From positions 1-63,512 of IMG/VR virus record IMGVR_UViG_3300042453_001695: a DNA stretch of 63,512 nt. One strand, written 5' to 3'. The first letter of the stretch is position 1. The number at the start of each line of letters is the position of its first letter. Below are positions 30,748-40,800 of the stretch, piece after piece. A program made the translations under genes and the position numbers. This DNA is from a virus. Under the pieces are notes generated by a model. The model was not told the origin of the DNA. It saw nothing but the letters and a program-made list of their open reading frames with translations, and did not search any database.

Positions 30748-32428
30748 CTGCCCCTACCACTTCATTGAAACTTACACCTGTACGTACCGCTACAAAGTTA
30801 AGTTGAATGAAGTTGATGGAACGAGCAGGTTTAATGTAAATGTCACCTACAAATTCATTACGATCAATAACTTCTCCTGTGTTGTTTGTTTCATCACAGA
30901 CAACACGGTAGTCTGTAATACCACGACGACCTTGAACATCACGCAGGAAAGGCTCTACGAGAGAAACGAACTGTGCGCGGGTAAACTGATCATTAAATTC
31001 AAACAGAGAGAAACGTGCCGCGCGTGAAATTGCTTTTTCAAGCGTGATGAACAAACGACGAACATTGATACGATCAAATGCACTTGGCTTGCTCAACATT
31101 GTTTTATCACCAAACAGAACTGTACCTTCACCAGGGAAAGAAACTACTGGATTAACACCCTTTGTATATAGAGTGTCACGTTCCGTCTTAGTTGGGTTCC
31201 ATGCAAGTTTAATTACATTCTTAATTACACCACGATTTAGACCACCTGGTGAGAACCATGGATCGCGTTCGTTATCTGTACGAACACATAATCCAGCAAT
31301 ATCACCGTTAAGTGGAATCCAACGATATACATCATTGTATTTGTCATACTGATATTTGTATCCAGAATCGATGACTGCATAAGATGATGAAGTCAAAGAA
31401 TCTCTATAAGAAACAATGTCTGCTGCTTCATTACCTGCATTATCAACGCAGTCTGATTTTTCTGGTGAAACGAATGCTACACAATCTTTTCTTGAGCCTG
31501 CAATGTTATCAATTACATGCGCTGCAATTGTTGCATTACCTGTACCAGTTACAAGCAATGAGATATCAACAGATTCGGCGTTTGCAAATTTATCCCAACC
31601 AGAGGTAATTTGTGAATTGCCTACAGTACCGTCTGTTCCACCAGAAAGTGAGAAAGTTACGTTACCTGTTGTATTTGCAAATACGGATGCATTTGCTGAT
31701 GAACCCCATGCTGTTCCTGCACCAGTATTTTGTGTAGGATGTGCAACTGACCAAATGTATTTTGATTTAGTTTCGATTACTTTTTTGTAGTAATTTGAGT
31801 TACCTGAATCGTCTTTTGCGTCTGATGCTTTAGAAACAAAAGCAAATTTTTCTAGAACTGTGCCTTGTGAGCCTGTCCATAATCCATCTTCATCGATAAC
31901 AATAACATGTAGTTCATCAAAAGAACCATTTCTTGATGACACATATCCTGATGTTCCCGGTGCTGAAGAGAACTGTGACTTATAAGCCCATGTACCATAT
32001 GATGCTGCGTCGGCTAAAGACACTCTAAGTGAATTACCTAAAGTCCCTGGCCAACGAGCAGCAAATCCGTTGTATGAATTTGCTGCATAACCTGTATGAT
32101 TTTCATCATAATCGTCTTCGCTTTTAATGACTAACGATCCGCCATTTGCAGTTGCGTTATTACCGTTTGTAGGAACAGCACGAACAATCTTTAAGTTGTT
32201 ACCGTAAGATAGGAAGTTCGCGGCAGAGAACCAATACTCATAATTTGTGCTATCTGGTTTACCGAATCTGTCCACCAGACGAACTTCATCGGAAATAGTT
32301 GTGACTACACCACATGGTCCCCAATTAAAAGGTCCTACAAATGCGCCAGCAGAAGTGACAACTGAAGGAATAACTGTAGTCAGATCGATCTCTGATACAT
32401 TCACTCCAGGTGATAATTGAAATGCCAT
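30743..32428 (-). CDS. 18: gp18, contractile tail sheath protein
   Basis: The 561-residue protein starts AFQLSPGVNVSEIDLTTVIP followed by SVVTSAGAFVGPFNWGPC, the conserved sheath N-terminus. It ends with the conserved C-terminal domain FDRINVRRLFITLEKAISRA, ARFSLFEFNDQFTRAQFVSL and FLRDVQGRRGITDYRVVCDE, then IYIKPARSINFIQLNFVAVR. The variable middle part is Ser/Gly/Asn-rich. It is shorter than T4 gp18 (659). It forms the sheath that contracts during injection. An ACTAAATA box lies upstream with an AAGGAGAA ribosome site. Confidence 0.97.
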   Translation of the reverse strand: MAFQLSPGVNVSEIDLTTVIPSVVTSAGAFVGPFNWGPCGVVTTISDEVRLVDRFGKPDSTNYEYWFSAANFLSYGNNLKIVRAVPTNGNNATANGGSLVIKSEDDYDENHTGYAANSYNGFAARWPGTLGNSLRVSLADAASYGTWAYKSQFSSAPGTSGYVSSRNGSFDELHVIVIDEDGLWTGSQGTVLEKFAFVSKASDAKDDSGNSNYYKKVIETKSKYIWSVAHPTQNTGAGTAWGSSANASVFANTTGNVTFSLSGGTDGTVGNSQITSGWDKFANAESVDISLLVTGTGNATIAAHVIDNIAGSRKDCVAFVSPEKSDCVDNAGNEAADIVSYRDSLTSSSYAVIDSGYKYQYDKYNDVYRWIPLNGDIAGLCVRTDNERDPWFSPGGLNRGVIKNVIKLAWNPTKTERDTLYTKGVNPVVSFPGEGTVLFGDKTMLSKPSAFDRINVRRLFITLEKAISRAARFSLFEFNDQFTRAQFVSLVEPFLRDVQGRRGITDYRVVCDETNNTGEVIDRNEFVGDIYIKPARSINFIQLNFVAVRTGVSFNEVVGAA

Positions 32429-32472
32429 TGGATTTCTCCTTTTATTGTTGGGTCAATATTCTTTTTATTGTC

Positions 32473-32480
32473 TATTTAGT
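32473..32480 (-). promoter_or_regulatory. Late-promoter box (ACTAAATA) for gp18
   Basis: Minus-strand ACTAAATA followed by G lies in the 55-base gap after gp17, 44 bases before the gp18 ATG. The same octamer occurs before the gene at 45639. The distance is longer than at the other sites, so support is moderate. Confidence 0.5.
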
Positions 32481-32483
32481 TTT

Positions 32484-34115
32484 TTACAAATTTGATGATA
32501 AATAGCCCGCTGGAGGCTCCCACATGTCTCCGTCTTCCACTTCCAATTCTCTACGTAGCCCATCTTCAATAAAACCAAACGGCAACACACTTTCTTCACC
32601 TAACAAATTCTGTTCTTCTAACATGATTTTACGGATGTCTATTCTAGTTTCATCTTTAAAGAATGTTTGTGCTGTCAGCCATGCGTAAAGTACCAGACCC
32701 ATGACAATATCATCATTATTACCCTCTTCAGCGGCATAAGTATCTTTTGTTCTCACAAAAGTATTCAGTTCGGCAATAGTGTCAAAGTCGTTGATGATGA
32801 GTTTATCATTTTCAATCAGCGTTTTGAGGTTGGCGCACCCGATCTTTTTGACGGATTTGGTTGTTTTTACACCAAATGCAACCGAACGCCTGAAGCCAGC
32901 GGAAATACTTTGCCCCTTAATGTGGTGATGTTCCAGCTTGTAGATATTTTCATACTCTAAATCATAGTGTAAAATATCTACCACTTGCTGACCTACATTA
33001 TTCGTTTCAATTAGCACATAAGCTTGATTGTACCGATTAGCTATGGCATATATGATTGTTGGCAAGAACAACAAAGGTAATTTGTTGTTACGATATCTTG
33101 CGACTTGTTTATAAGGAGCCTCTGTGGCATCAAGAACATTAATGGTATGATAGTCCATACCCACACCCTCAGAACAATCTACCGTTGCAATATAGATGCG
33201 CCCAGGTTTTGGATCTTCATATACAAACAAATGACCATCATCTTCAACTCTGAGTGGATCAAAGAAAGCCAACGAACGTAGTTTTGAGCCTGATATAAGT
33301 GTTGCAGAAGAGCCGATAAATTCTGTTTCAAATTCTTGTCGGAATTGTTCTTCAGAAGTATTCCGTATCGTTTCTTCTTTCCATTTTTGATCTCGTCCTG
33401 GAACTTGTGACCAATGAATCTCTAGTGTCTTGTAAAGTGAACGACCTTCGATAGCATCCATCCACATCTTGTAGAACAAATTCAAACCATTTGGCGTCGA
33501 TACAATAATTACTTTTGACGTTTTACCGGATGAGATAACAGGATATGTAGAAGTGAAGAAGTCTACTGCCATATTATGTGGTACGAATGCAAACTCATCA
33601 AGAAAGATTAGATTGTAAGTACCACCTCGTACACCTGCTGCTGAAGTAGCGTATGCATAAATTTTTGAGCCATTTTCTAATTCGATTGAGCGTTTATTCC
33701 AATTGATAATGCCCTGTTGAAGCCACATAGGTAGATACTCATATGCTTTTTGTATTTTGGCAAGAATATCTTGTGCAAGTTGAAGTTTGTTTGCAAGAAT
33801 ACCAATTACAAATTCTTCATTGAACAGAGCGGACCACAACATATATCCAACAGTTGTAGTTGTTTTACCTACCTGTCGTGGCATTTTTGCAATAACGAAT
33901 CGGTTACTATGAAACTGTGTGACCATATCTTCTTGAAAGTCCCACATTTCAAATGGCACAAGACCGCGATCTACGTTGACAATTTTAACGTAGTTTCGAA
34001 TAAAATATACTGGATCTTCAATGCATTTGGCAAGTTCTATGGCTTGTTCTTCAGTATAGGATATTTCAACACCGACTCGTTTAAGTCGGGCATTACCAAG
34101 ATATCCGTCATCCAT
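32484..34115 (-). CDS. 17: gp17, terminase large subunit
   Basis: The 543-residue protein (T4 gp17 is 610) has ATPase Walker A MPRQVGKT at residues 78-85, Walker B YNLIFLDEFAFVP and the coupling motif VIIVSTPNG. The C-terminal RNase H-like nuclease motifs include ATVDCSEGVGMDYHTINVLD, VLIETNNVGQQVVD and DDIVMGLVLYAW. It drives ATP-powered DNA packaging at the portal and cuts the concatemer. In most T4-like phages gp16 overlaps gp17. Here a Dps-like gene lies between them, 3 bases upstream of this start. Confidence 0.97.
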   Translation of the reverse strand: MDDGYLGNARLKRVGVEISYTEEQAIELAKCIEDPVYFIRNYVKIVNVDRGLVPFEMWDFQEDMVTQFHSNRFVIAKMPRQVGKTTTTVGYMLWSALFNEEFVIGILANKLQLAQDILAKIQKAYEYLPMWLQQGIINWNKRSIELENGSKIYAYATSAAGVRGGTYNLIFLDEFAFVPHNMAVDFFTSTYPVISSGKTSKVIIVSTPNGLNLFYKMWMDAIEGRSLYKTLEIHWSQVPGRDQKWKEETIRNTSEEQFRQEFETEFIGSSATLISGSKLRSLAFFDPLRVEDDGHLFVYEDPKPGRIYIATVDCSEGVGMDYHTINVLDATEAPYKQVARYRNNKLPLLFLPTIIYAIANRYNQAYVLIETNNVGQQVVDILHYDLEYENIYKLEHHHIKGQSISAGFRRSVAFGVKTTKSVKKIGCANLKTLIENDKLIINDFDTIAELNTFVRTKDTYAAEEGNNDDIVMGLVLYAWLTAQTFFKDETRIDIRKIMLEEQNLLGEESVLPFGFIEDGLRRELEVEDGDMWEPPAGYLSSNL

Positions 34116-34118
34116 ATT

Positions 34119-34553
34119 TTAGCGTGTAAAACTCTTTAACATCCAACCATGTTTCTGATGAGCATCAAGAATATCTTGCAAGAAATTACCTACTGCTGGT
34201 TCATCAGCAGCATCAGCAAGTGCGATACCCGCACGAAGTTCCATAATATATTTCTCATTATCAGATGCAAGTTCGGACATCATAATAAGTGATGAGGGAA
34301 TGGCAACGACTTCATCGATCTTTGAAAGTTCTAACATTCTTGCCAAAGTTGTTGGAGCATATGAACCTAATGCACGAATGTGTTCGGCAATTGCATCGGT
34401 TTGCTCATATACCGCTGCATAGAATGTGCCAAGAAAACCATGGTATTCTGCAAAGTTAGGTCCCTCTACGTTCCAATGGAATGAATGTGCTTTGAAATAC
34501 AAACCGAAATTTGTACCTAAGATGACTTTCATTTGTTCTATTAATTGTTCCAT
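34119..34553 (-). CDS. dps: Dps-family ferritin-like protein
   Basis: The 144-residue product carries the complete Dps ferroxidase signature: His26 in KAHSFHWNVEGP, His38 in FAEYHGFLGTFY, and Asp53 and Glu57 in YEQTDAIAEHIRALG. The spacing (12, 15, 4 residues) matches bacterial Dps. Helices 3 and 4 follow (LASDNEKYIMELRAGIALAD, EPAVGNFLQDILDAHQKHGW). Dps assembles as 12-subunit shells that oxidise and store iron and protect or compact DNA. The N-terminus lacks a Lys-rich DNA-binding tail, so iron detoxification may be its main activity. It is encoded between the two terminase genes, so it is expressed with packaging functions. Confidence 0.9.
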   Translation of the reverse strand: MEQLIEQMKVILGTNFGLYFKAHSFHWNVEGPNFAEYHGFLGTFYAAVYEQTDAIAEHIRALGSYAPTTLARMLELSKIDEVVAIPSSLIMMSELASDNEKYIMELRAGIALADAADEPAVGNFLQDILDAHQKHGWMLKSFTR

Positions 34554-34557
34554 AATT

Positions 34558-34959
34558 TTATTTATTTCCTTTAATCATTTTAAGTAATTCATTAGTGGAA
34601 CCAACAAAGACTGCTTTATCTATGTTGACTCCTTTACTAGTTTCAGACTGAGGTGCAAGCTCTTTTTTACGTTTCTGGAGTTCTAGTAAATCTTTATTCA
34701 TCTCAGCTAAGTTTTTCATCATCGTAGCTAAGACTTCATATGCCCGCGGTGATTCGGATTGATTTGCAACAGACGCTAGTTCAGTAATTGCTTTATTACC
34801 ATTTGTGATTAACTCACGCATATTATCACGCGCAAACTCAGCATCAGCATCAATTTGATTCACATTATCATCAACAACCATAGGTAATGGCTCTATGGTT
34901 TTTTCTTCAATAGGAGCAACGTCAAATATTTCAGATAGATTTTTATTTAGTTTTTTCAT
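34558..34959 (-). CDS. 16: gp16, terminase small subunit
   Basis: The 133-residue product (T4 gp16 is 164) begins KKLNKNLSEIFDVAPIEE and has the central helices EFARDNMRELITNGNKAITE and SESPRAYEVLATMMKNLAEM, followed by NKDLLELQKRKKEL. These match the gp16 coiled-coil core. It forms a ring that regulates gp17 and recognises DNA for packaging. It overlaps gp15 by 4 bases and is followed by the dps gene rather than gp17. Confidence 0.93.
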   Translation of the reverse strand: MKKLNKNLSEIFDVAPIEEKTIEPLPMVVDDNVNQIDADAEFARDNMRELITNGNKAITELASVANQSESPRAYEVLATMMKNLAEMNKDLLELQKRKKELAPQSETSKGVNIDKAVFVGSTNELLKMIKGNK

Positions 34960-35957
34960 AGTAATGTATCAGGCCACTCTACAACTGTTTCTGTATAACC
35001 AAAATTCGAATTCGGTAATGCTGTATTTGGATTAGGTTCAGTTACTACAGACACTAATTTTACTGGGCTTATATCCAAAGTTTCTACTGTATATCTTGCA
35101 CCAGAATAATCGCCAGTCAATACATAACCCGTTTCGATAAGTTTATTACTATCCGCAATCACTAATGTACCTACGGAAGTGTTACTAAAATATTCTACAG
35201 TACCGAAGAATCCATTTGCGGTGTCACGAAGAGTTTCGCCAGTGGTGTATACATTATTACCATTTGCATAGTCTACATAAACTTTTTGAATATCTCTAGA
35301 TGCGGTATCAAGATTAATATTTGTATTTGCCGAATTAATAATTTTGCCTGTTTTAACTGGTGGCCAAATAAAGCTTTTAGCGGTAAATGTTAAGTCCCAA
35401 ACAATAATTCTAGTTGTTCCATCACCCATTCCACCCTCATATTCTACTGTAGACGCAACAGAGTTGAGTATAATAGGAACAGTATACTTATGGTCCATTG
35501 AAGGAATAAAATCTACCACTACACTAAAATCAGGAGTAAAGAATGGTAAAATCTGTTCTAATATTTGAGTGCCGTCTTCCGTATTGCGAACAAATATAGA
35601 CAAACTGAATTCAAAATTATATGGAACAGGAAGAAACTGTGTGCTTACGGTTGAATTTGTTGGACTCGAAAAGTTTTGTAGAGTAGAAATTTGTTTACGA
35701 TTTGCATCATACTCCAAACTATCAAGATTGAAAGACATTCTAGGTATTACTGAGTTAACCGATTTAATCAAATTTGGATCGGATGTAATTTGTGTTAAAT
35801 ATCTTTCTTTAGGTCCATATGATAAAGGCACTTTAAGTTTTTCTTTTGCAACACCAGCTTGTGTGTAACGCACGATTTCAAGATCGTTAAATATGGTACC
35901 AAAAACGATAACCATCTTACGAATGGTACGATGATAAAACTGTGCGTTACCTAACAT
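34956..35957 (-). CDS. 15: gp15, tail terminator / proximal sheath stabiliser
   Basis: The 333-residue protein (T4 gp15 is 272) begins with FYHRTIRKMVIVFGTIFNDL followed by EIVRYTQAG. The conserved LKVPLSYGPKERYLTQI, VIPRMSFNLDSLEYDANRK and YNFEFSLSIFVRNTEDGTQI segments follow, and ILEQILPFFTPDF after that. It caps the tail tube and sheath and joins them to the neck. The C-terminal 100 residues are an extra beta-rich extension compared with T4. It overlaps gp14 by one base and gp16 by 4. Confidence 0.95.
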   Translation of the reverse strand: MLGNAQFYHRTIRKMVIVFGTIFNDLEIVRYTQAGVAKEKLKVPLSYGPKERYLTQITSDPNLIKSVNSVIPRMSFNLDSLEYDANRKQISTLQNFSSPTNSTVSTQFLPVPYNFEFSLSIFVRNTEDGTQILEQILPFFTPDFSVVVDFIPSMDHKYTVPIILNSVASTVEYEGGMGDGTTRIIVWDLTFTAKSFIWPPVKTGKIINSANTNINLDTASRDIQKVYVDYANGNNVYTTGETLRDTANGFFGTVEYFSNTSVGTLVIADSNKLIETGYVLTGDYSGARYTVETLDISPVKLVSVVTEPNPNTALPNSNFGYTETVVEWPDTLL

Positions 35958-36865
35958 TATGGTTCTCCAAACGGATTGACCTCAGTAAAGTCAATAATGT
36001 TATCGCTTGCGGCTTCAATTCTTGCATTATCAATGATATCTTCAAACGCGGTATTTTGAGTTACGGCATCAGAAGTGAGTGTGATTGTCCATTCAGCAGA
36101 ACTAGTATTACCTTTTACATTTGCGGTTGCACTAAAATCTCCTTGTACACGATAAATGTCAATATGTGTATTAGGACTAAAATCATATACAAGGGCTTGC
36201 GCTGTTGCAGTAGCAAGTGAAGAACCTTGATATACAATTTCATCATTGATAAATTTGCCTGTGCCACCAGCACCTAACGAAATGCGCGTTCTTGGATAAT
36301 AACTGCGAATTGTATTATCAATTTCAGCCACTCCTGTATCAACGATTTCGTTTGAAAAGTAATACTGCTTCATCTTTAAAGCATAAAGATAAACATTACC
36401 TCCACGCCCACGACCTAATGTATAAAACATCGCTTGATTATTTTCGGATTCAACATCAGTAATCTCAAAAAATGTCGTAGTCATAGGAACATAAATTAGA
36501 TCACCAGAATTAGGTCGTATTAAACCATTAACCGTATATTTGAATCTCAATCTTGAAACAAGCATTGTCACTTCATCACGAATTTCTAAACCAAACTTTG
36601 AAATGAAATCTTGATCTCCATCGAATCCACTTACATTTTCCATATACATTTCAATGGGATGTGCAGTTCGATATTCTTTGAGAACATCTTCACCAAACAA
36701 ATAGTCCACTTCATCGCGTGTTGTACGCGGTAAATAGTAAACATCTAAACCGTAAATTTTAAGAGCTTCGATAACTAAATCTTCAACTAATAACTGTTCT
36801 GGAGTGATTGGATTACCATCACCCAGTTTTGAAGGAAAATTATTGAAGTAGAAATTAGTTGCCAT
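35957..36865 (-). CDS. 14: gp14, neck protein
   Basis: The 302-residue protein (T4 gp14 is 256) starts ATNFYFNNF and has the conserved EQLLVEDLVIEALKIYGLDV followed by YYLPRTTRDEVDYLFGEDVL and PIEMYMENVSGFDGDQDFIS. It forms part of the head-tail connector with gp13. An insert near the C-terminus (GRGRGGNVYLYALKM to VDWT-like end) accounts for the extra length. It is packed between gp13 and gp15 with one-base overlaps. Confidence 0.95.
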   Translation of the reverse strand: MATNFYFNNFPSKLGDGNPITPEQLLVEDLVIEALKIYGLDVYYLPRTTRDEVDYLFGEDVLKEYRTAHPIEMYMENVSGFDGDQDFISKFGLEIRDEVTMLVSRLRFKYTVNGLIRPNSGDLIYVPMTTTFFEITDVESENNQAMFYTLGRGRGGNVYLYALKMKQYYFSNEIVDTGVAEIDNTIRSYYPRTRISLGAGGTGKFINDEIVYQGSSLATATAQALVYDFSPNTHIDIYRVQGDFSATANVKGNTSSAEWTITLTSDAVTQNTAFEDIIDNARIEAASDNIIDFTEVNPFGEP

Positions 36866-37815
36866 TATCCAGTAAAGATTTCTGATGGCAATGAACCCAT
36901 CTGATAAATCTCTTCTTCCAATTGTTTAATTTCTTCTGTCGCTTCATCATAAATCTTTTGCCCATTGAGTGTGACACCACCAGGCATTTGAATACCTTCA
37001 AACTTTTTGAGATTGTTGCCCCATTGTTGTTTGATTTTTGCTGTTGCTAATTGTTTGAGAAAACGATCATTCCATACATCCGTTGTACCTTCAATTGAAA
37101 TGGCTGAATTACTATGCGTCAATGTTGGTGGTCCGACTAATGTTAGACTCGTAGGAGATTCTATATTACCTACTTGTTTAGATTCATTGCCGATTGTAAT
37201 AAAATCAAACGGCACAATTTCTTGATCAAACTTTGTGCTATAGCCTATTACGGTATTTGATGAAGGATCACATGTAACTGTGCCCGTTAGTGTAACCGTT
37301 TCTGGTCGTAGTACACGATAACATTCAACGACAATCCATTCACCTGGTTCCACATCTCTTGTCCAATCGATATCAAGAAAGACTTTGTTTTGATGACGAT
37401 TAAAACGAAACTGTGGTGTACCAGAAAACAACAGATTTAAAGTTCGTAAGTGCTGCATAGTAATTTCATATGACACATATGATACAGAAGTAAAGTCATA
37501 CAAGTCATGCAGACGCAACTGATAACGCAAATCGAACATATTGATTGATGCATTTGAATTGTCGAATGGAAAAATACCAGTTACAAACTGAATTGCATCT
37601 GGACAATAAATCCATTGACGGTCAATATCCGCTTGCGTGATTTGATGTTTCATATATAACTTTTCGGTACCATCATAATGATAGTCACGCCAGAAGTTAA
37701 CGGCATCATCGATTCGATCATCTACTTGATCATCATCTACGTTGATTTCAATAACTGGAAATCCAAGTCTTCGTAAGCAGTAATCTTTAAATTGTTGTCT
37801 AGTTGAGATAGTCAT
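36865..37815 (-). CDS. 13: gp13, neck protein
   Basis: The 316-residue protein (T4 gp13 is 309) begins TRQQFKDYCLRRLGFPVIEI followed by NVDDDQVDDRIDDAVNFWRD, the typical gp13 start. Conserved FDLRYQLRLHDLYDFTSVSY, TLNLLFSGTPQFRFNRHQNK and the C-terminal WNDRFLKQLATAKIKQQWGN follow, with GGVTLNGQKIYDEATEEI after that. It completes the head and binds gp14 and the tail. It follows the 2412-residue fibre gene with an 18-base gap. Confidence 0.96.
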   Translation of the reverse strand: MTISTRQQFKDYCLRRLGFPVIEINVDDDQVDDRIDDAVNFWRDYHYDGTEKLYMKHQITQADIDRQWIYCPDAIQFVTGIFPFDNSNASINMFDLRYQLRLHDLYDFTSVSYVSYEITMQHLRTLNLLFSGTPQFRFNRHQNKVFLDIDWTRDVEPGEWIVVECYRVLRPETVTLTGTVTCDPSSNTVIGYSTKFDQEIVPFDFITIGNESKQVGNIESPTSLTLVGPPTLTHSNSAISIEGTTDVWNDRFLKQLATAKIKQQWGNNLKKFEGIQMPGGVTLNGQKIYDEATEEIKQLEEEIYQMGSLPSEIFTG

Positions 37816-37833
37816 AAGTTTATATAGTTCTTG

Positions 37834-40800
37834 TTATGATACACTTCCCATAATTACACAAACAGTAGGACTTACAAACAATATTGTTGCAACGCCTCTT
37901 GTGGCAAGACTGACTGAAGATACATCCAAATTAAAACCTGCAATGTAGGCAGTAGTGATGCTGCAAGTAATAGTTACACTAGCACCTGTATTATTAAAGA
38001 TTGAGATTGCATCACCAGCAGCAAAGACATTATTTGGAATTATAATAGAACCACCTGTGCCAATTTCAACAAATTCACCTACATCAGTTACCTCTAATGT
38101 GTACTGAGATGTTTTTTGTCCTACAGCAGGTATGTTTCTGAAACCCATTGTAAAACTTTGGTCTGGTATAGTGATTGTTCTGCTTGCAGTTAAAGTATCA
38201 GGAACAATAGTTGCTGAATAAGAACTTGTTCCTCCAGAACGTCCTTTGATGGTAATTGAATCTTGTGTCGTAGCATTTTCAACCACAAGTCCATCTGTAG
38301 AACTAACCGTAACTTTAGCTGTAACTGTACCGCCATTGTTTGCGTCTAATGAATTATTCGCACGAATGAAAGCTGCGTTAGCGTGTAAGAAAGATGCATT
38401 TGTTGAGTCAAATATTGTATTCGTTCTTACTAATAAATCAATTCCCTTTGTTAAAACATACGTTGAATGTAAGTTAGCATTGAGAGTATCAATTACAAAA
38501 GAAGGATCAGTAATATCAATATTATTATTTTCTCCAACTTCAGGAGTATAACCTTTAAATAAGTACCATTCTTTTGTTACTGAATCACGAATCAAACCTG
38601 AATGAGCATTTGTGCCATCATTATAATGACCAGCAAATCCTAAATCTTTCAAATCTGAGATATAATTTCCTGCACCAAGAACAATTACTGTATCATTTGC
38701 AACCAACGTAGTCGCATTTACACTAAATGTTTGACCAGTAACAACTAAGTTACCCACAAACAAGTTATTGGTAACAGTCAAACTACCAGTGATTGTACCA
38801 CCATTATTTGCGTCAATTGAATTGTTTGCGCGAATAAATGCAGCGTTTGCTGTATTAAATGCTGGCTGAACTTGTGGTGCTACATTATTAGCCGAATTGA
38901 AAGCTGCATTCGCATGATCATAAGCCGAATTTGATTGTATGAATCCAGAATTCGCATGAATAAATGCAGCGTTTGCGGTATTAAATGCTGGCTGAACTTG
39001 TGGTGCTACATTATTAGCCGAATTGAAAGCTGCATTCGCATGATCATACGCCGAATTCGCTTGAATAAATCCAGAATTAGATTGATTACGGGCGTATTGG
39101 TCTATTGATCCAGCCGCAATAGTGTTGGCAAAAACAAAAGCCGCATTTGCATGATCAAACGAAGCATTGGCTTGTATGAATCCAGAATTTACATGAATGA
39201 ATGCAGCGTTCGCTTGAATGAATCCAGAATTGGCGTGATCACGGGAATATTGATCTACTGATCCTGCTGAAAGTGTGTTAGCCCAAATAAATGCGGCGTT
39301 AGCATGATCATATGCAGAATTTGTTTTTATGAATCCAGAATTCGCATGAATAAACGCAGCGTTAGCATATTCACCAGTCGAATTCTGTGACTGATATGCA
39401 GAGTTGGCATGAACAAATGCAGAATTGGCATATTGTCCAGTTGCGTTTTGGCTTTGATATGCGGCATTCGCATGATCAAAAGATGCATTGGCTTTGATAA
39501 ATGCGGAGTTGGCGTATGATGATGCAGCAGAACCACCTAAATCATCATAATTTGTGCCGTCATTTGTAAACTGCCATCTATCCAATGTTTCATTCCATAA
39601 CAGATAAACATTGGCAGAAGAACCTCTATCAACTTCTATTCCAGCATCTACGGTAGGAGCAGAAGACTGATCTATTGCCGCATTTAATGTAATAATGTTA
39701 TCAGCAATAAGAATTGTTGATGTGTTTACATATGTTGTTTGTCCAGTTACAGTCAAGTTACCTGTAATACGAACATCACCTGTAACGGTACCACCATTGT
39801 TAGCGTCTAATGCATTGTTAGCACGAATAAATGCAGCGTTGGCATATTGACCTGTTGCATTTTGTGATTGATATGCCGAATTTGCATGATCAAAAGATGC
39901 ATTTGTTTGGATGAATCCGCTGTTCGCATGGATAAATGCACCGTTAGCTAATGTGAATGCTGCATTGGCATATTGACCTGTTGCATTTTGACTTATGTAC
40001 GCAGCATTAGCATGATCGAATCCAGAATTGGCATGAATAAATGCCGCGTTCGCATATTGACCTGTAGCATTCTGCGATTGATAAGCCGAGTTCGCATGAT
40101 TGAATGCATAATTCGCATGTAAGAATGATGAATTTGCTTGAATAAATCCACTATTTGCATGATCGAAAGATGCATTTGCTTGAATAAATCCACTATTTGC
40201 ATGAATGTAAGCAGCGTTAGCGGCAGCAAAAGCACCATTAGCGTTAGCAAAAGCGGCATTAGCAGCAGCAAAAGCACCATTCGCGTTGGCAAACGCAGCA
40301 TTCGCGTGATCATAAGAACTGTTTGCTTGGATAAATCCACTATTTGCATGATCAAAGGATGAATTAGTTTTTATGAATCCGCTGTTCGCATGAATGAATG
40401 CGGCATTAGTATCATGGTACGCAGAGTTAGCTTGAATGAATCCAGAATTTGCGTGATCAAAAGATGCATTCGCTTGAATGAATCCACTATTCGCATGATC
40501 GTAAGCGGCATTTGATTTTGCAAATGCACCATTAGCATTTGCGAATGCAGCATTAGCTTTGGCAAAAGCCCCGTTAGCGTTAGCAAATGCAGCATTGGCA
40601 TCATGATACGCCGAGTTTGCTTGGATAAATCCACTATTCGCATGATAGAAAGCGGAGTTCGCATAATGACCAGTTGCATTCTGACTTAGATACGCAGCAT
40701 TCGCGTGATCGTATGCAGAATTTGTTTTTATGAATCCAGAGTTTGCGTGGATAAATGCCGCATTGGTATCATGATAAGCTGAATTGGCTTGGATGAATCC

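Noticed and set aside
34530-34560. AATAAATA before the dps gene as a late promoter
   Set aside because: It lies within a few bases of the ATG in an AT-rich ribosome-site region and would leave no leader. The neighbouring genes are packed in one operon.
39993-40679. Alternative-frame minus-strand ORFs inside the giant heptad fibre gene
   Set aside because: Their Met/Leu/Arg/Gln-rich repetitive products arise from reading the 21-bp repeat out of frame. The main frame carries clear domains and a tip.
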